The notes under the pieces: model-generated | Told to the model about the DNA's origin: nothing | Seen by the model: the letters and a program-made list of their open reading frames with translations, nothing else | Database searches by the model: none | Shown here: one piece after another, positions 1-9,618 of the stretch | Numbering within the stretch: the first letter of the stretch is position 1 | How the letters are laid out: every line of letters begins with the position of its first letter | Made by a program: the position numbers and the translations under genes | Assembly (NCBI GenBank): GCA_945884695.1 | Contig: CAMCYO010000002.1 | Coordinates: 115,669 to 179,668, forward strand | DNA length: 64,000 bases | Direction: 5' to 3' | Origin: Streptomyces griseus | Lineage (GTDB): Bacteria; Actinomycetota; Actinomycetes; Nanopelagicales; Nanopelagicaceae

Positions 1-221
1 GCTTTTTAAGGTTGATTTTCCAGACCTTGGCAGACCGCATACATAAAGTGTTTTGCTCCAATGGGGATCTTCTCTATAGTATGAAATAGACCTATCTTGA
101 TTTTTCAAGACATCTTCCAAAATTTTGTCATGAATAGATATTACCCCAATGCGCGGCTTGACTCGACTAATAATTGATTGAATTTTTGAACCGAGTCATT
201 AGATTGTATGTAAATCTTCAT
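1..221 (-). pseudogene. 5' part of a P-loop protein running off the left edge, apparently frameshifted
   Basis: Minus strand from ATG at 221 reads MKIYIQSNDSVQK then stops (..RALG*). Adding one A to the A5 run (T5 at 183-187) gives an open frame ..IQSIISRVKPRIGVISIHDKILEDVLKNQDRSISYYREDPHWSKTLYVCGLPRSGKSTLKS with a Walker A motif (GLPRSGKST). Confidence 0.5.
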
Positions 222-319
222 TACATTATATTTAAGGCTCCCACCTAGAAATTGCAAGATATATCTATAGGAATCACTTCAACTAGATATTCAATTGCAA
301 CGGCACCTCCATTTATGCC

Positions 320-1948
320 CTAAAGTGCAAGCACGCCTATCAGCCATTCCTTCAACTTCTCCTTAGAATTTATACACTCCAATTCGTGGTATCTAGAATT
401 AAATAACGGAGTTTTTGGATTGCATGTAAAATAGGTTGCTGGATGTCCCATTTCCATGGCGATAATCGCTGGGCTGGTGAAAGGGACACACACAGTTGCA
501 TCCGTAGAACGTATGAGCCTTGACGGTGCAACAGAGGGGTCTATCAGCCGGTAATTGTTCGGATAAATATTTTTAAGCACCTCTAAATTATCTTTGTAGA
601 CATCGTATCGCTTTAGGCCTATATTTCTTTTCGGTTTATGCAAGACGGTTAATCCAAACTCTAAACACACATCTACAACCTGTTTTAGTAGAGTACTTGC
701 TTGAATTGGATCTTGAGATCCATAAGAATTATAAGTAGTAAGCCCGAAGTGTCCTAAGTGTGGTTCCAAGTCAAATAAAGCAATACTCTTGCCTTCAATA
801 ATGGGAATTGTGACATCAGAATCAGTCCACCACGGCATGCCAATTACAATGAATCGTGTCGAAGGAAGATAATTGATTCTAACTAATTCTGATTTTTGAA
901 CCTCATCAATGACCCAACACTCTTTCCATCTCGATAACTGCCATAACTCATTTTTTGGTCTTGTGCCACTCAGATAGTTTGGTTCCTCTTCACTCGAATA
1001 GAAAACTAAGCATATACGGCTACCGAGATTCTCAAACAATGAAGTCCATAATGGTTTTGATAAACTCTGCGAATTATTAAAAAAAAGCATTCTCGTGGAT
1101 AGATTAGACCCGGAACGGAAAATCCGTATAAATAATAAGAGCTCTGAAAAATTCAAAAACTTGAAAACTTTGAAAGAGTAGGTGGATCTGCGGAAATAGA
1201 AAAACTTGATTGCCATAACCGCAACATGAAGTCTAGAAAAAAAACCATAATTCATCGACGATGATTGCGGGAACATAGATTCAGAAATCGCAAGCTTTTC
1301 TGAATCCGTAAAACCTAAGATCTGCTGGCGATCCGAAGAGCCCCTTAACCAATCACCAAAGAATTCTTGCTGGCTAAGATTATTTCGAGCCCCGATTATT
1401 TCTGGTGCAATTCCAACAACGACAGCGCCTTTAAAAAACCATTCGTCATTTTGAAAGAACTCTGACTGTAAAAATGCTGATTCGTTAATAATAGAGTGAC
1501 CAATCTCCCAACATTTCTTAATCATTAAAATACAGTTCAAGAATTGGTACATTATTTTGCTCATAACACAATTGACTTGTAACCCATTTTGATTTGCGAT
1601 TTTTATCCATGCATTTGGTAATGGATACCAACACTTGGAATTTGTCGCTCTTGCAAAACTTAAACACTTAACAAACTCAATCCGAGTTAACAGAAGGTTT
1701 ACTCGCCTCTGAGTAAAGCGACTAGCCACCTCCGGTACGGTTGCGAATTTGTTGAATGATGATGTTTTCAACGCTGAGAGGCGTTCATTCTCGAATTTGC
1801 ATATTGCATCGCGAACGTTTCGAATCATCTCTAAATCGCCCGACTCGCATATTAACTTGTGACCACCGCGAATCAATTCGTCATAATGTTTTAAATTAAG
1901 AAAAGGAAGACAAATTTTTAGAAGATTCCTCTGAAGAATTCTTAGCAT
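320..1948 (-). CDS. Polysaccharide biosynthesis PFTS-motif protein (putative surface-glycan transferase)
   Basis: 542 aa; C-terminal RSTDATVCVPFTSPAIIAMEMGHPATYF carries the PFTS motif; start overlaps the upstream stop (TAATG). Confidence 0.65.
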   Translation of the reverse strand: MLRILQRNLLKICLPFLNLKHYDELIRGGHKLICESGDLEMIRNVRDAICKFENERLSALKTSSFNKFATVPEVASRFTQRRVNLLLTRIEFVKCLSFARATNSKCWYPLPNAWIKIANQNGLQVNCVMSKIMYQFLNCILMIKKCWEIGHSIINESAFLQSEFFQNDEWFFKGAVVVGIAPEIIGARNNLSQQEFFGDWLRGSSDRQQILGFTDSEKLAISESMFPQSSSMNYGFFSRLHVAVMAIKFFYFRRSTYSFKVFKFLNFSELLLFIRIFRSGSNLSTRMLFFNNSQSLSKPLWTSLFENLGSRICLVFYSSEEEPNYLSGTRPKNELWQLSRWKECWVIDEVQKSELVRINYLPSTRFIVIGMPWWTDSDVTIPIIEGKSIALFDLEPHLGHFGLTTYNSYGSQDPIQASTLLKQVVDVCLEFGLTVLHKPKRNIGLKRYDVYKDNLEVLKNIYPNNYRLIDPSVAPSRLIRSTDATVCVPFTSPAIIAMEMGHPATYFTCNPKTPLFNSRYHELECINSKEKLKEWLIGVLAL

Positions 1949-2904
1949 TATGATAGTAAAGTAGCTAACAATAATGCATTTTTGGCGTCATTAAGTCTCG
2001 CTGATCTTAGATTTGCCTCTGGATTCGTAATTAGAGTTCGGAGTTCTTGAAACTGTAATACAAATCCTGGCTTAGCGCTGATGTCTTCTGCACTAATCAC
2101 CCATTCATTCAATAATTTCTTAGTGTACCTTTTGACTGGCCAATTAGCACTCGCATCAATCATTTCCAGTTCCTTACATATATTTAGTTTCTCTATTGGA
2201 TTCAATTCCAGATTTAATCCAGACGCCCAACATTTAATAGAGAGGTTTTCCGGAATTCCGTACCCTAGTGATATCGAACCAACAAATCTATTTTCTGAGC
2301 GAAAACTAACAACACAGAATTTTGTTCCTTGATTATCAGAAATCTTCTCTGTTCCAAGAATTTTGATTTTTCCGAATAAGTAAGGTATCAAGTCCAATAT
2401 GTGAGTAGCATTCTCAAAGAGCATCCTTTGCCGAGAGTCAAAGTCAGCATCTGGATCCCATGAGAGTTCTGGTATGTTAATTTTGACAAGTCCAAAATCT
2501 AAATTAGATAATTTCTCTTTAAACGCTGTGACAGAAGAGTAATGTCTTCGATTGTATCCAACAATGACTTTAGAGGTGTCCCAATTCTCTAAATCTTCAA
2601 TTTCGCTTACGAGTAGTGAAACTGGCTTCTCCACAAGTATTGGAATCTTTTTTTCCAAACATTTCTTGAGGATAGCGAAGTTAGATTCAGTAGTTGCAGC
2701 GATCAAAATGGCTTGCAAATCAACAGCGAGTAGGTCATCCAATGAATTTTTGAAATCTAAAAGTGGATTTTGGCTGGCTAATTGCTTTGCCCTTTCTGAA
2801 TTCTGTGTTCCGCAAATAGCGACAGGTTCAAACCCTGCCTGTCGCGCGGCCGTAAGATGAAACGGAACTATATTGCCAGCACCAACAATTCCTAGTTTGA
2901 TCAT
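1948..2904 (-). CDS. Gfo/Idh/MocA family oxidoreductase
   Basis: N-terminal Rossmann motif GIVGAGNIVPFH; ILVEKPVS motif; 4-nt overlap with upstream gene. Confidence 0.8.
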   Translation of the reverse strand: MIKLGIVGAGNIVPFHLTAARQAGFEPVAICGTQNSERAKQLASQNPLLDFKNSLDDLLAVDLQAILIAATTESNFAILKKCLEKKIPILVEKPVSLLVSEIEDLENWDTSKVIVGYNRRHYSSVTAFKEKLSNLDFGLVKINIPELSWDPDADFDSRQRMLFENATHILDLIPYLFGKIKILGTEKISDNQGTKFCVVSFRSENRFVGSISLGYGIPENLSIKCWASGLNLELNPIEKLNICKELEMIDASANWPVKRYTKKLLNEWVISAEDISAKPGFVLQFQELRTLITNPEANLRSARLNDAKNALLLATLLS

Positions 2905-3947
2905 GAAATCATCCAGTCATGAAACCTATATTTGTTTAGGTCAGTCTGATTAAGTGGCAAAGTGGTGCTCATCTTAGAAGAATCAGCTATAAGCATCCCC
3001 AAGATTGCTTCCGTGGCTTGGATTCCTAGTTCAAGATCCCCCCAAGGTTCAGCATTTATGAATTTTTCATAGATATTTACCAGCCCGTCGTTTCCAAGTG
3101 AATCTATAAATGCACTAAATTGTTCAATCGGCTCCGTAGCCAAATATGTCCTTGTTGGTTTATCAATCTTGAATGTATTTTCATCTGAGATCTTAAATAG
3201 ACTAGCCTGATTGCCTTCGATAACTAGTTTACCTCGTGAGAAGATTAAAATCGCAGACAGCTGAAGGTGCGATTCATTTGAAAACGAAATATTCAGATAT
3301 CGATCATCTGGAAATTCCCAAATTGCAGAACCAGCGAGAAAAAGAAATCTTGATGCCCGTGGGTTAATTGGAGAGTTATAAGTTAAGGCTGTAACTTCCG
3401 TAGCTTCTGAACCAAAAATCTGGATAGCAAGCGCCAAGTAATGAATTCCATTTGTGACTAGGCATTTAGCACCTCCTGAAACAAGAATATTTCTAACTGG
3501 ACCCAGAGAGTAGATTTTGGTGATTCTTTCCAGTTGTTGCATAAAATGCGAGTATGACCATGTTAAGTTGCAAATCACTTTTATTTTTCCCCTTGCGATA
3601 ACCGCCTTCAACTCCTCAAGATCTTCAATTTTTGACGCCAAAGGTTTCTCTATAATGAAAAAGTTAACCCCAAGTTCAACTAATTCGTGAAACGAAGTGG
3701 TATGGTCTGGTCCCCAATTTGCAATCACAGCTAAATTAATAGCAGGAACTTGGTGTATTTCCTGTATTGTTGAGTAGTAACAAATTTTGTTCCTATCAAA
3801 GTGTGACTCAAGATATTTCGCAACTTCAAGATTTGGGTCGACTACACTGACTAAATCTGCAATTCCAAGTGAATGTTCAAGGTGCACCTTACCGATTGAC
3901 CCAAGCCCCACAATTAGAATATGGGTCCTTACTTCTAAGTAATTCAC
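2901..3947 (-). CDS. Gfo/Idh/MocA family oxidoreductase
   Basis: LIVGLGSIGKVHLEH Rossmann motif; FIIEKPLAS; GTG start 6 nt after a TAGAAT -10 box. Confidence 0.8.
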   Translation of the reverse strand: MNYLEVRTHILIVGLGSIGKVHLEHSLGIADLVSVVDPNLEVAKYLESHFDRNKICYYSTIQEIHQVPAINLAVIANWGPDHTTSFHELVELGVNFFIIEKPLASKIEDLEELKAVIARGKIKVICNLTWSYSHFMQQLERITKIYSLGPVRNILVSGGAKCLVTNGIHYLALAIQIFGSEATEVTALTYNSPINPRASRFLFLAGSAIWEFPDDRYLNISFSNESHLQLSAILIFSRGKLVIEGNQASLFKISDENTFKIDKPTRTYLATEPIEQFSAFIDSLGNDGLVNIYEKFINAEPWGDLELGIQATEAILGMLIADSSKMSTTLPLNQTDLNKYRFHDWMIS

Positions 3948-3953
3948 TCGGCT

Positions 3954-3959
3954 ATTCTA
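3954..3959 (-). promoter_or_regulatory. -10 box TAGAAT, N6 before GTG (leaderless start)
   Basis: Minus strand TAGAAT-agccga-GTG. Confidence 0.5.
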
Positions 3960-4211
3960 TCGCTTTAATTTGAGGAACAATTGGAATGAAATGATGTTCT
4001 TAACCTAGACATAAGAATTTACTGATACTCAATCAAGATATCTAATCACGAGGACTATATTGAAGTTCATTTCTTAACTTAACTGCAGAATTGACTGATT
4101 TAGCGAGAATGTCGAATTAAAACTAAAAGAAACATTCTACTATGGGTTAACCTCGTAGAGACTTCCTTCAAAGAAAAAGTAAATCCACTTACGTTGGCAT
4201 CTGAGGGCTCC

Positions 4212-5498
4212 CTAAGAAACTTGGTGCCTCAATTTCCATGAATCCCCTAACTTTTGCCAAAGATGGGGGCTACGGAAGTCATCGGCTAGCGAGAGAAATA
4301 ACTCCTTGGTCATTACAGGATTTGTGAATTGAGACAAGACTTTAGATCCGAGCCTTTCGTCGATGGAAAGATATCTCATCAAATCCTCTTCGAATCTAGC
4401 GGGCCACTCTCCATCAAATCTTTTTACAAGGGCAACCCCTTCTTCCCTCGAGATTTCATTACTTCTAATCTCCTGCGCAGCATCGTATGTTGCTCTTCCT
4501 AGACCAAACTTTATAAATGTTGTCCAATAATGAAGATCGTCAATTTTGTCATCAATCGAGTTGTATTTGCTATATGTTCCTGGAGTTCTTTCTGGACTGG
4601 GTTTAAACCCTCCATGCTCAACCGCGTAGTAGTAGGCAGACTGAGGATGCCACTTTAGGTAGTAGCCGAGGTAATGAACGGAAATTTTTGCTTTCTTCAA
4701 TTTATCCACTTCGGCCGGCAAATATTGCTGAAGTTCGTAACGCTCAATTCCATAACGCTCAACTAATTCTGAAATTGGCACACCACTTAAAAGTGTGTTT
4801 TTATCCGATTCGGAACTAAAGTACTGTGTATCACGAATGGATGAATTCGAATCAGCTATCGGATTCCCGTACTCAGCTTCATTCTCCCCATAAAAAATAA
4901 GTGGGATCTCATGCAAGATTGCCAATTTTGGTGCCATACCTTTTTGTCCCAACATGAAAGGTTGAAAAGGATGAAATAAATTTTCGACAGCAAGCCTTGT
5001 TAAGAGACGGTGGACTTGACCGTTTGGCGTCGTAAGAAGGTTGTCGAAACCTGAGTGAATCCAAGACTGAAAATTTTCCCAGCCCCATTTTGTATATTCG
5101 TGTGGTGCCCATGTGACGGTAAGCGGTCGAAATCCGTACTTATACTTGAGAATGTGTGATTGAAAGAAACTATCCTTTCCGCCTGAACCGGGAACAATGC
5201 AATTATATTTTCCTGGAAAGCCCTTGTATTTAGATGCCAGCTCATAAAGTTCAGATTCACGCTGTGACCAATCGATTTCATTCGATTTTCTAATTGCGAA
5301 TTGGCATGCATCACAAATGCCATTTTCATCAAAAGCTATGGTTTTCTTGACAGACTCTTTTGAGTGTTCAAATTCAACTGCGCTATTTGGTCGCTGATTT
5401 GAAATTACACATATTTTACAAAAAACTACTTTCTCTGGAAGCCCATACAGTGTTTGTGGGCCTAACCCGCCAGGTATGGATTCAGAACCACTCATCAT
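4212..5498 (-). CDS. N-acetyl sugar amidotransferase (WbpG/PseA/PtmG-like)
   Basis: CKIC..CDAC cysteine pairs; PP-loop PGSGGKDS; followed the hisH/hisF pair in the same transcript direction. Confidence 0.85.
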   Translation of the reverse strand: MMSGSESIPGGLGPQTLYGLPEKVVFCKICVISNQRPNSAVEFEHSKESVKKTIAFDENGICDACQFAIRKSNEIDWSQRESELYELASKYKGFPGKYNCIVPGSGGKDSFFQSHILKYKYGFRPLTVTWAPHEYTKWGWENFQSWIHSGFDNLLTTPNGQVHRLLTRLAVENLFHPFQPFMLGQKGMAPKLAILHEIPLIFYGENEAEYGNPIADSNSSIRDTQYFSSESDKNTLLSGVPISELVERYGIERYELQQYLPAEVDKLKKAKISVHYLGYYLKWHPQSAYYYAVEHGGFKPSPERTPGTYSKYNSIDDKIDDLHYWTTFIKFGLGRATYDAAQEIRSNEISREEGVALVKRFDGEWPARFEEDLMRYLSIDERLGSKVLSQFTNPVMTKELFLSLADDFRSPHLWQKLGDSWKLRHQVS

Positions 5499-5500
5499 AC

Positions 5501-6115
5501 TTAAACTATATCAGTTGACAATATTTCAGAAAGAAATTTGAGTCCAGTTTCACCGCTTCGCTCTGGATGAAATTGAACACCTAAGACATTATCCACTTTA
5601 TATACTGCCAGGATTCTTTCTAATCCATGAGCGGATTCGGCTAGGTGGCTATCCGCTTTCTCAACTTCCATTCGGTACCCGTGTGAAAAATAAAAGTAAC
5701 TGTCCTCCAATGATAAAGACTTTTTAGTTCTTTCATTGAATTTGACTTTTGCCCAGCCCTGATGCGGGACTGCACATTTATTTCGATCAAGTTTCTTAAC
5801 CAAACCAGGTATAAATGAAAGACCTTCGACACCCTCACTCTCCTCGCTAGATTCAAGAAACATTTGCGCACCTAAGCACAAGCCAATAAGTGGATTTCCA
5901 CTTTCAAAATGCTTCTGAATTGAGTTCCTCTGCCCCGATTCGCTTATGTTTTGCATCCCCAGGCCAAATGCGGCAACACCGGGGACAAGAACAACATCTG
6001 ACTTATTGATTTTTGTGCCATCGAGATCTACTTCAAAATCGATCTTTAAGTGGCTGAGCGCTGATATCACACTGAAAATATTTCCAACCCCGTAGTCCAC
6101 TACCGCAACCCTCAT
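5501..6115 (-). CDS. hisH: HisH-type glutamine amidotransferase (glycan-locus paralog)
   Basis: DYGVGNIFSV, GLCLGAQMF nucleophile Cys, FHPERSGETG. Confidence 0.88.
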   Translation of the reverse strand: MRVAVVDYGVGNIFSVISALSHLKIDFEVDLDGTKINKSDVVLVPGVAAFGLGMQNISESGQRNSIQKHFESGNPLIGLCLGAQMFLESSEESEGVEGLSFIPGLVKKLDRNKCAVPHQGWAKVKFNERTKKSLSLEDSYFYFSHGYRMEVEKADSHLAESAHGLERILAVYKVDNVLGVQFHPERSGETGLKFLSEILSTDIV

Positions 6116-6864
6116 CGACGAACTTCTATTCCAACTGAATTCAAGTAAGTCTTGATTTGGCTGATGGTGTATTTTTCAAAATGTAACATTGAGGCAAGTG
6201 CAACGCCGTTTGCTCCAGCCTTTTGGGCTAATAAAATATCTTCTGGTGTTCCTGCTCCACCATGGGCGATTATCGGTACTTGAGTTACTGAACGTACAGC
6301 TTCTATTAGCGCAAGATCAAACCCCAACATGGTTCCTTCTTGGTCAATTGAAGTTAAGATTATTTCTCCAACACCTAGATCAACTGTTTCTTGAACCCAA
6401 TGTAGAACATCTTTTCCTGAATGTTCTCTTCCGCAATCAGTCATTGCGGTCCAGTTTGAACCATTTGTTCTCTTCGCTTCAATTCCAAGAATGACTGCTT
6501 GACAACCTAGGGCATTTCCAATTTGAGCTATTAATGCAGGATTATGGATTGCTGCTGTATTTATTGAAATCTTGTCTGCTCCAGCACGGATAAGCGAAAC
6601 AGCATCTTCAGCAGTTCGAATGCCACCACCAACGCTTAGGGGTATGAATACATGATTGGCTGTTTTTGAAACCAACTCTTGAATTGAATTTCTTCCATAA
6701 AGCGATGCGACGATATCTTGATAACTTATCTCATCAGCGCCCTCAGAATAGTACTTATCCGCGAAACTAGAAGGGTCGCCTAATTTTCGCAAACCCTCCA
6801 AGTGGATACCTTTGACCAAATTGGGGGGTTTCACATCCAAGCGAGCAATAACTCGAAAAACCAT
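6112..6864 (-). CDS. hisF: HisF-type cyclase subunit (glycan-locus paralog)
   Basis: ARLDVKPPNLVKGI, GGGIRTAEDA, EIILTSIDQEGTMLGFD; DIVASLYGR variant; 4-nt overlap with hisH. Confidence 0.88.
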   Translation of the reverse strand: MVFRVIARLDVKPPNLVKGIHLEGLRKLGDPSSFADKYYSEGADEISYQDIVASLYGRNSIQELVSKTANHVFIPLSVGGGIRTAEDAVSLIRAGADKISINTAAIHNPALIAQIGNALGCQAVILGIEAKRTNGSNWTAMTDCGREHSGKDVLHWVQETVDLGVGEIILTSIDQEGTMLGFDLALIEAVRSVTQVPIIAHGGAGTPEDILLAQKAGANGVALASMLHFEKYTISQIKTYLNSVGIEVRR

Positions 6865-7056
6865 TTAAGAAATCGACGCTTTCAAGCTAGAAAACTGACA
6901 TGGAACCCAAGAAGTGAATGTAAGTGAGCCTGGATACCTCATTAGCTTTCCATCCTTCTCGAGAGTCCTAGATTCAATGAACTAGTACCTTAGACTATCT
7001 CTCTATACGAGCCACAGTGAAGCTTATGGCAATAGAAATGGAAGTCCATTCTCCTC

Positions 7057-8067
7057 ATGTCGGTAGACCTAACATCCAAGAAATCAAAGATCCTATTACG
7101 TGGTTTTGGATCAATCGGTAGGCAGTATGCAAACACTTTGGCCGAACTTGGATGCACTGAGATTGATGTGGTTTCTAATTATCCCATTGACCGGGATAGT
7201 TTGCCTGAATTTAAGTTTGTAACTCTTGTAAATAAAAGCAAAATACTTAGAGTGGATTACGATCTGGTGATAATTGCTTCGGAAACAAAATCGCACTTAA
7301 AGGATTTTGAAGACCTTCGACGCCTTGGAAAAAATGTTTTAATTGAGAAACCCATAGCATCCAACTTAGAAGACGTGAAGAACTATACGCGAACATTGAA
7401 TTCCAAGAAGGTTTTTGTTTCTAGCCCACTTCGCTTTTACTTGAATTTTGAAAAGCTACCAGAAATGATTAATTCACTTGGGGAATTGTACTTAATTGAG
7501 GTTGAATGTAAATCTTGGATGCCGGACTGGCGTCCGACTAGAGATTATCAAGATGGGTATTGGGCTGACCCTGGCCAGGGTGGAGTCTTGCGAGACTTAA
7601 TTCATGAAATAGATTACCCACTCGCTCTTTTCGGTTTGCCCAATGCAGTAAATTGCAAACTGGAATTTGGTACCGAAAGTGAGCCATTTCCGGTAGATAC
7701 GAAAGCAGATTTAAATTGGATTACTTCAACAGGAGCAGATGTCAGAATTCATCTTGATTATTTCTCAAAGAAATCTTCTCGCGCTATGACCGTGAATGGA
7801 GAAAAAGGAGAAATTCATTGGGATCTGCTCAATGGAAAACTAGAAGTTAAAGACAATTCTGGAAAAGTTCGTTTTTCGAATTCTGAAAAGACTCTGCCAT
7901 CGGATGCGCTGTATAGGCAAGTAAGTTCCGTACTGTTAGAAAGTGAAAAATTTTATCCATCAAGCGTCCAGGAGGCAATCAACGCTCTAGCCATTGTAGA
8001 TGCTGGAAGAAAAGCTGACTTGAATCAACAAGAATCAGTAGTGACATATATAGACTTATCGCATTGA
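7057..8067 (+). CDS. Gfo/Idh/MocA oxidoreductase, PtmF-like by context
   Basis: LLRGFGSIGRQYANTL, VLIEKPIASNLEDV; directly upstream of legF and ptmA-like genes. Confidence 0.75.
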   Translation: MSVDLTSKKSKILLRGFGSIGRQYANTLAELGCTEIDVVSNYPIDRDSLPEFKFVTLVNKSKILRVDYDLVIIASETKSHLKDFEDLRRLGKNVLIEKPIASNLEDVKNYTRTLNSKKVFVSSPLRFYLNFEKLPEMINSLGELYLIEVECKSWMPDWRPTRDYQDGYWADPGQGGVLRDLIHEIDYPLALFGLPNAVNCKLEFGTESEPFPVDTKADLNWITSTGADVRIHLDYFSKKSSRAMTVNGEKGEIHWDLLNGKLEVKDNSGKVRFSNSEKTLPSDALYRQVSSVLLESEKFYPSSVQEAINALAIVDAGRKADLNQQESVVTYIDLSH

Positions 8068-8082
8068 TTGTAAAGCCGAGAA

Positions 8083-8814
8083 ATGGAGTTCGCTTTGAAG
8101 GAAGTCGTTGGGCTCATTCCGGCGCGTGGGGGCTCAAAAGGGATTCCTCGGAAGAATCTCAAAGTTGTTGCTGGCTTGCCTCTAATAGCCCACACTATTC
8201 GATTTGCCTTATCTTGCCCACAATTTACGAAGATTTTAGTTTCCACTGACGATCCTGAAATTGCAAAAGTTGCTCAGGATTTTGGCGCAGATGTGCCGTT
8301 CATTCGACCGGCAGAGATTAGTGGCGATCAATCCCCCATGGTCGACGTTGTGAGTCACGCAGTTAAAGAAATCGATAATTTAAATACGAACGAATCTTGT
8401 GTAGTCCTTCTAGACCCTACGAGTCCAGTAAGGACCCAAGAAACACTTAAGGTTGCATTAGGTTTATTGGATGCCAAGCCAGGTATTGATGGAGTGATAT
8501 CAATTTCTAGACCCTATTTTAATCCATTGTGGGTAGGAGTTGGCAAAGATTCGCAAGGAATCCTAAGTCCTTTGAATCTAATAAATGAAAAATTCACCCG
8601 TAGGCAAGATGTTCCAGAGTATTGGCGTATTAACGGCAATTTCTATCTCTGGAGATTTAGCGTTGCACGAGAATTGAAGAAGGATTACCTTGCAATCGGT
8701 AAGTACGCCTCTGTTGAAACTCCAGAATTTAGCTCATTATCTATAGACTCAGAGGAAGAAATTAATCTTTTAGAAGCACTGTTAGTAGCCAAAATTGTTC
8801 GAATGGAGTATTAA
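8083..8814 (+). CDS. legF: CMP-legionaminic / CMP-nonulosonic acid cytidylyltransferase
   Basis: LIPARGGSKGIPRKNL; LLDPTSPVRT; neighbours are the leg genes. Confidence 0.85.
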   Translation: MEFALKEVVGLIPARGGSKGIPRKNLKVVAGLPLIAHTIRFALSCPQFTKILVSTDDPEIAKVAQDFGADVPFIRPAEISGDQSPMVDVVSHAVKEIDNLNTNESCVVLLDPTSPVRTQETLKVALGLLDAKPGIDGVISISRPYFNPLWVGVGKDSQGILSPLNLINEKFTRRQDVPEYWRINGNFYLWRFSVARELKKDYLAIGKYASVETPEFSSLSIDSEEEINLLEALLVAKIVRMEY

Positions 8815-8816
8815 GA

Positions 8817-9617
8817 ATGAATTTAGAATCGGCTAAATCCTTCAAGAACAAAACGGTTCTCATAACCGGTGCTACGGGTCCGCTGGGGGTAGCCTTTTCC
8901 GGAATGTTTGCTTCAATGGGAGCGAAATTAATCTTGACAGATATAGATATCAAAAAAGGTGAAGCGCTAGTTTCGAAAATCAACAAAGATAGTGAAACAA
9001 CTGCAAAATTTGTAGAAATGAATTTAGAGAAAGAAGAGGAACGATCGAAGGGCTGTAAGTTAATTACTGAAAGCGTTGAGAGTCTTGACGTTCTCATTAA
9101 TAATGCCGCGCTAACGGGAGATTCCGAAGTAGAAGATTATGTTGCGCTTTTTTCTGACCAAAGTGATCTCTCATTTGCGAGGGCCTTAACCGTTAATCTA
9201 CTGGCTCCTTTTTCAATAGTCCGAAATCTACTTCCACTTTTGGAAAAATCATCCACAGCAAGCATTATCAATATCGCATCTATTTATGGCCTTGTTGGGT
9301 CAGTTCCAACACTTTATGGGAAATCGGGATTACGAACTCCTGCCGCTTATGCCGCATCAAAAGGTGGCCTTATTCAATTAACTCGCTACTTAGCAACCTC
9401 ATTGGCCCCCAAGATTCGAGTTAATGCAATCGCCCCTGGAGGAATTGAACGCAATCAAGACGCTGAATTTATTGAAGCGTATGCAAATAGAACACCACTT
9501 GGGAGAATGGCGACAGAGCAAGATATTTGTGGGTCGGTGCGTTGGTTGGCAAGTTCAGAATCTAGCTATGTCACGGGACAAGTTATAGCAGTTGATGGGG
9601 GCTGGACGGCTTGGTAA
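8817..9617 (+). CDS. SDR oxidoreductase, PtmA-like
   Basis: ITGATGPLG, INNAALTG, YAASKGG; legF-ptmA arrangement. Confidence 0.75.
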   Translation: MNLESAKSFKNKTVLITGATGPLGVAFSGMFASMGAKLILTDIDIKKGEALVSKINKDSETTAKFVEMNLEKEEERSKGCKLITESVESLDVLINNAALTGDSEVEDYVALFSDQSDLSFARALTVNLLAPFSIVRNLLPLLEKSSTASIINIASIYGLVGSVPTLYGKSGLRTPAAYAASKGGLIQLTRYLATSLAPKIRVNAIAPGGIERNQDAEFIEAYANRTPLGRMATEQDICGSVRWLASSESSYVTGQVIAVDGGWTAW

Positions 9618-9618
9618 T

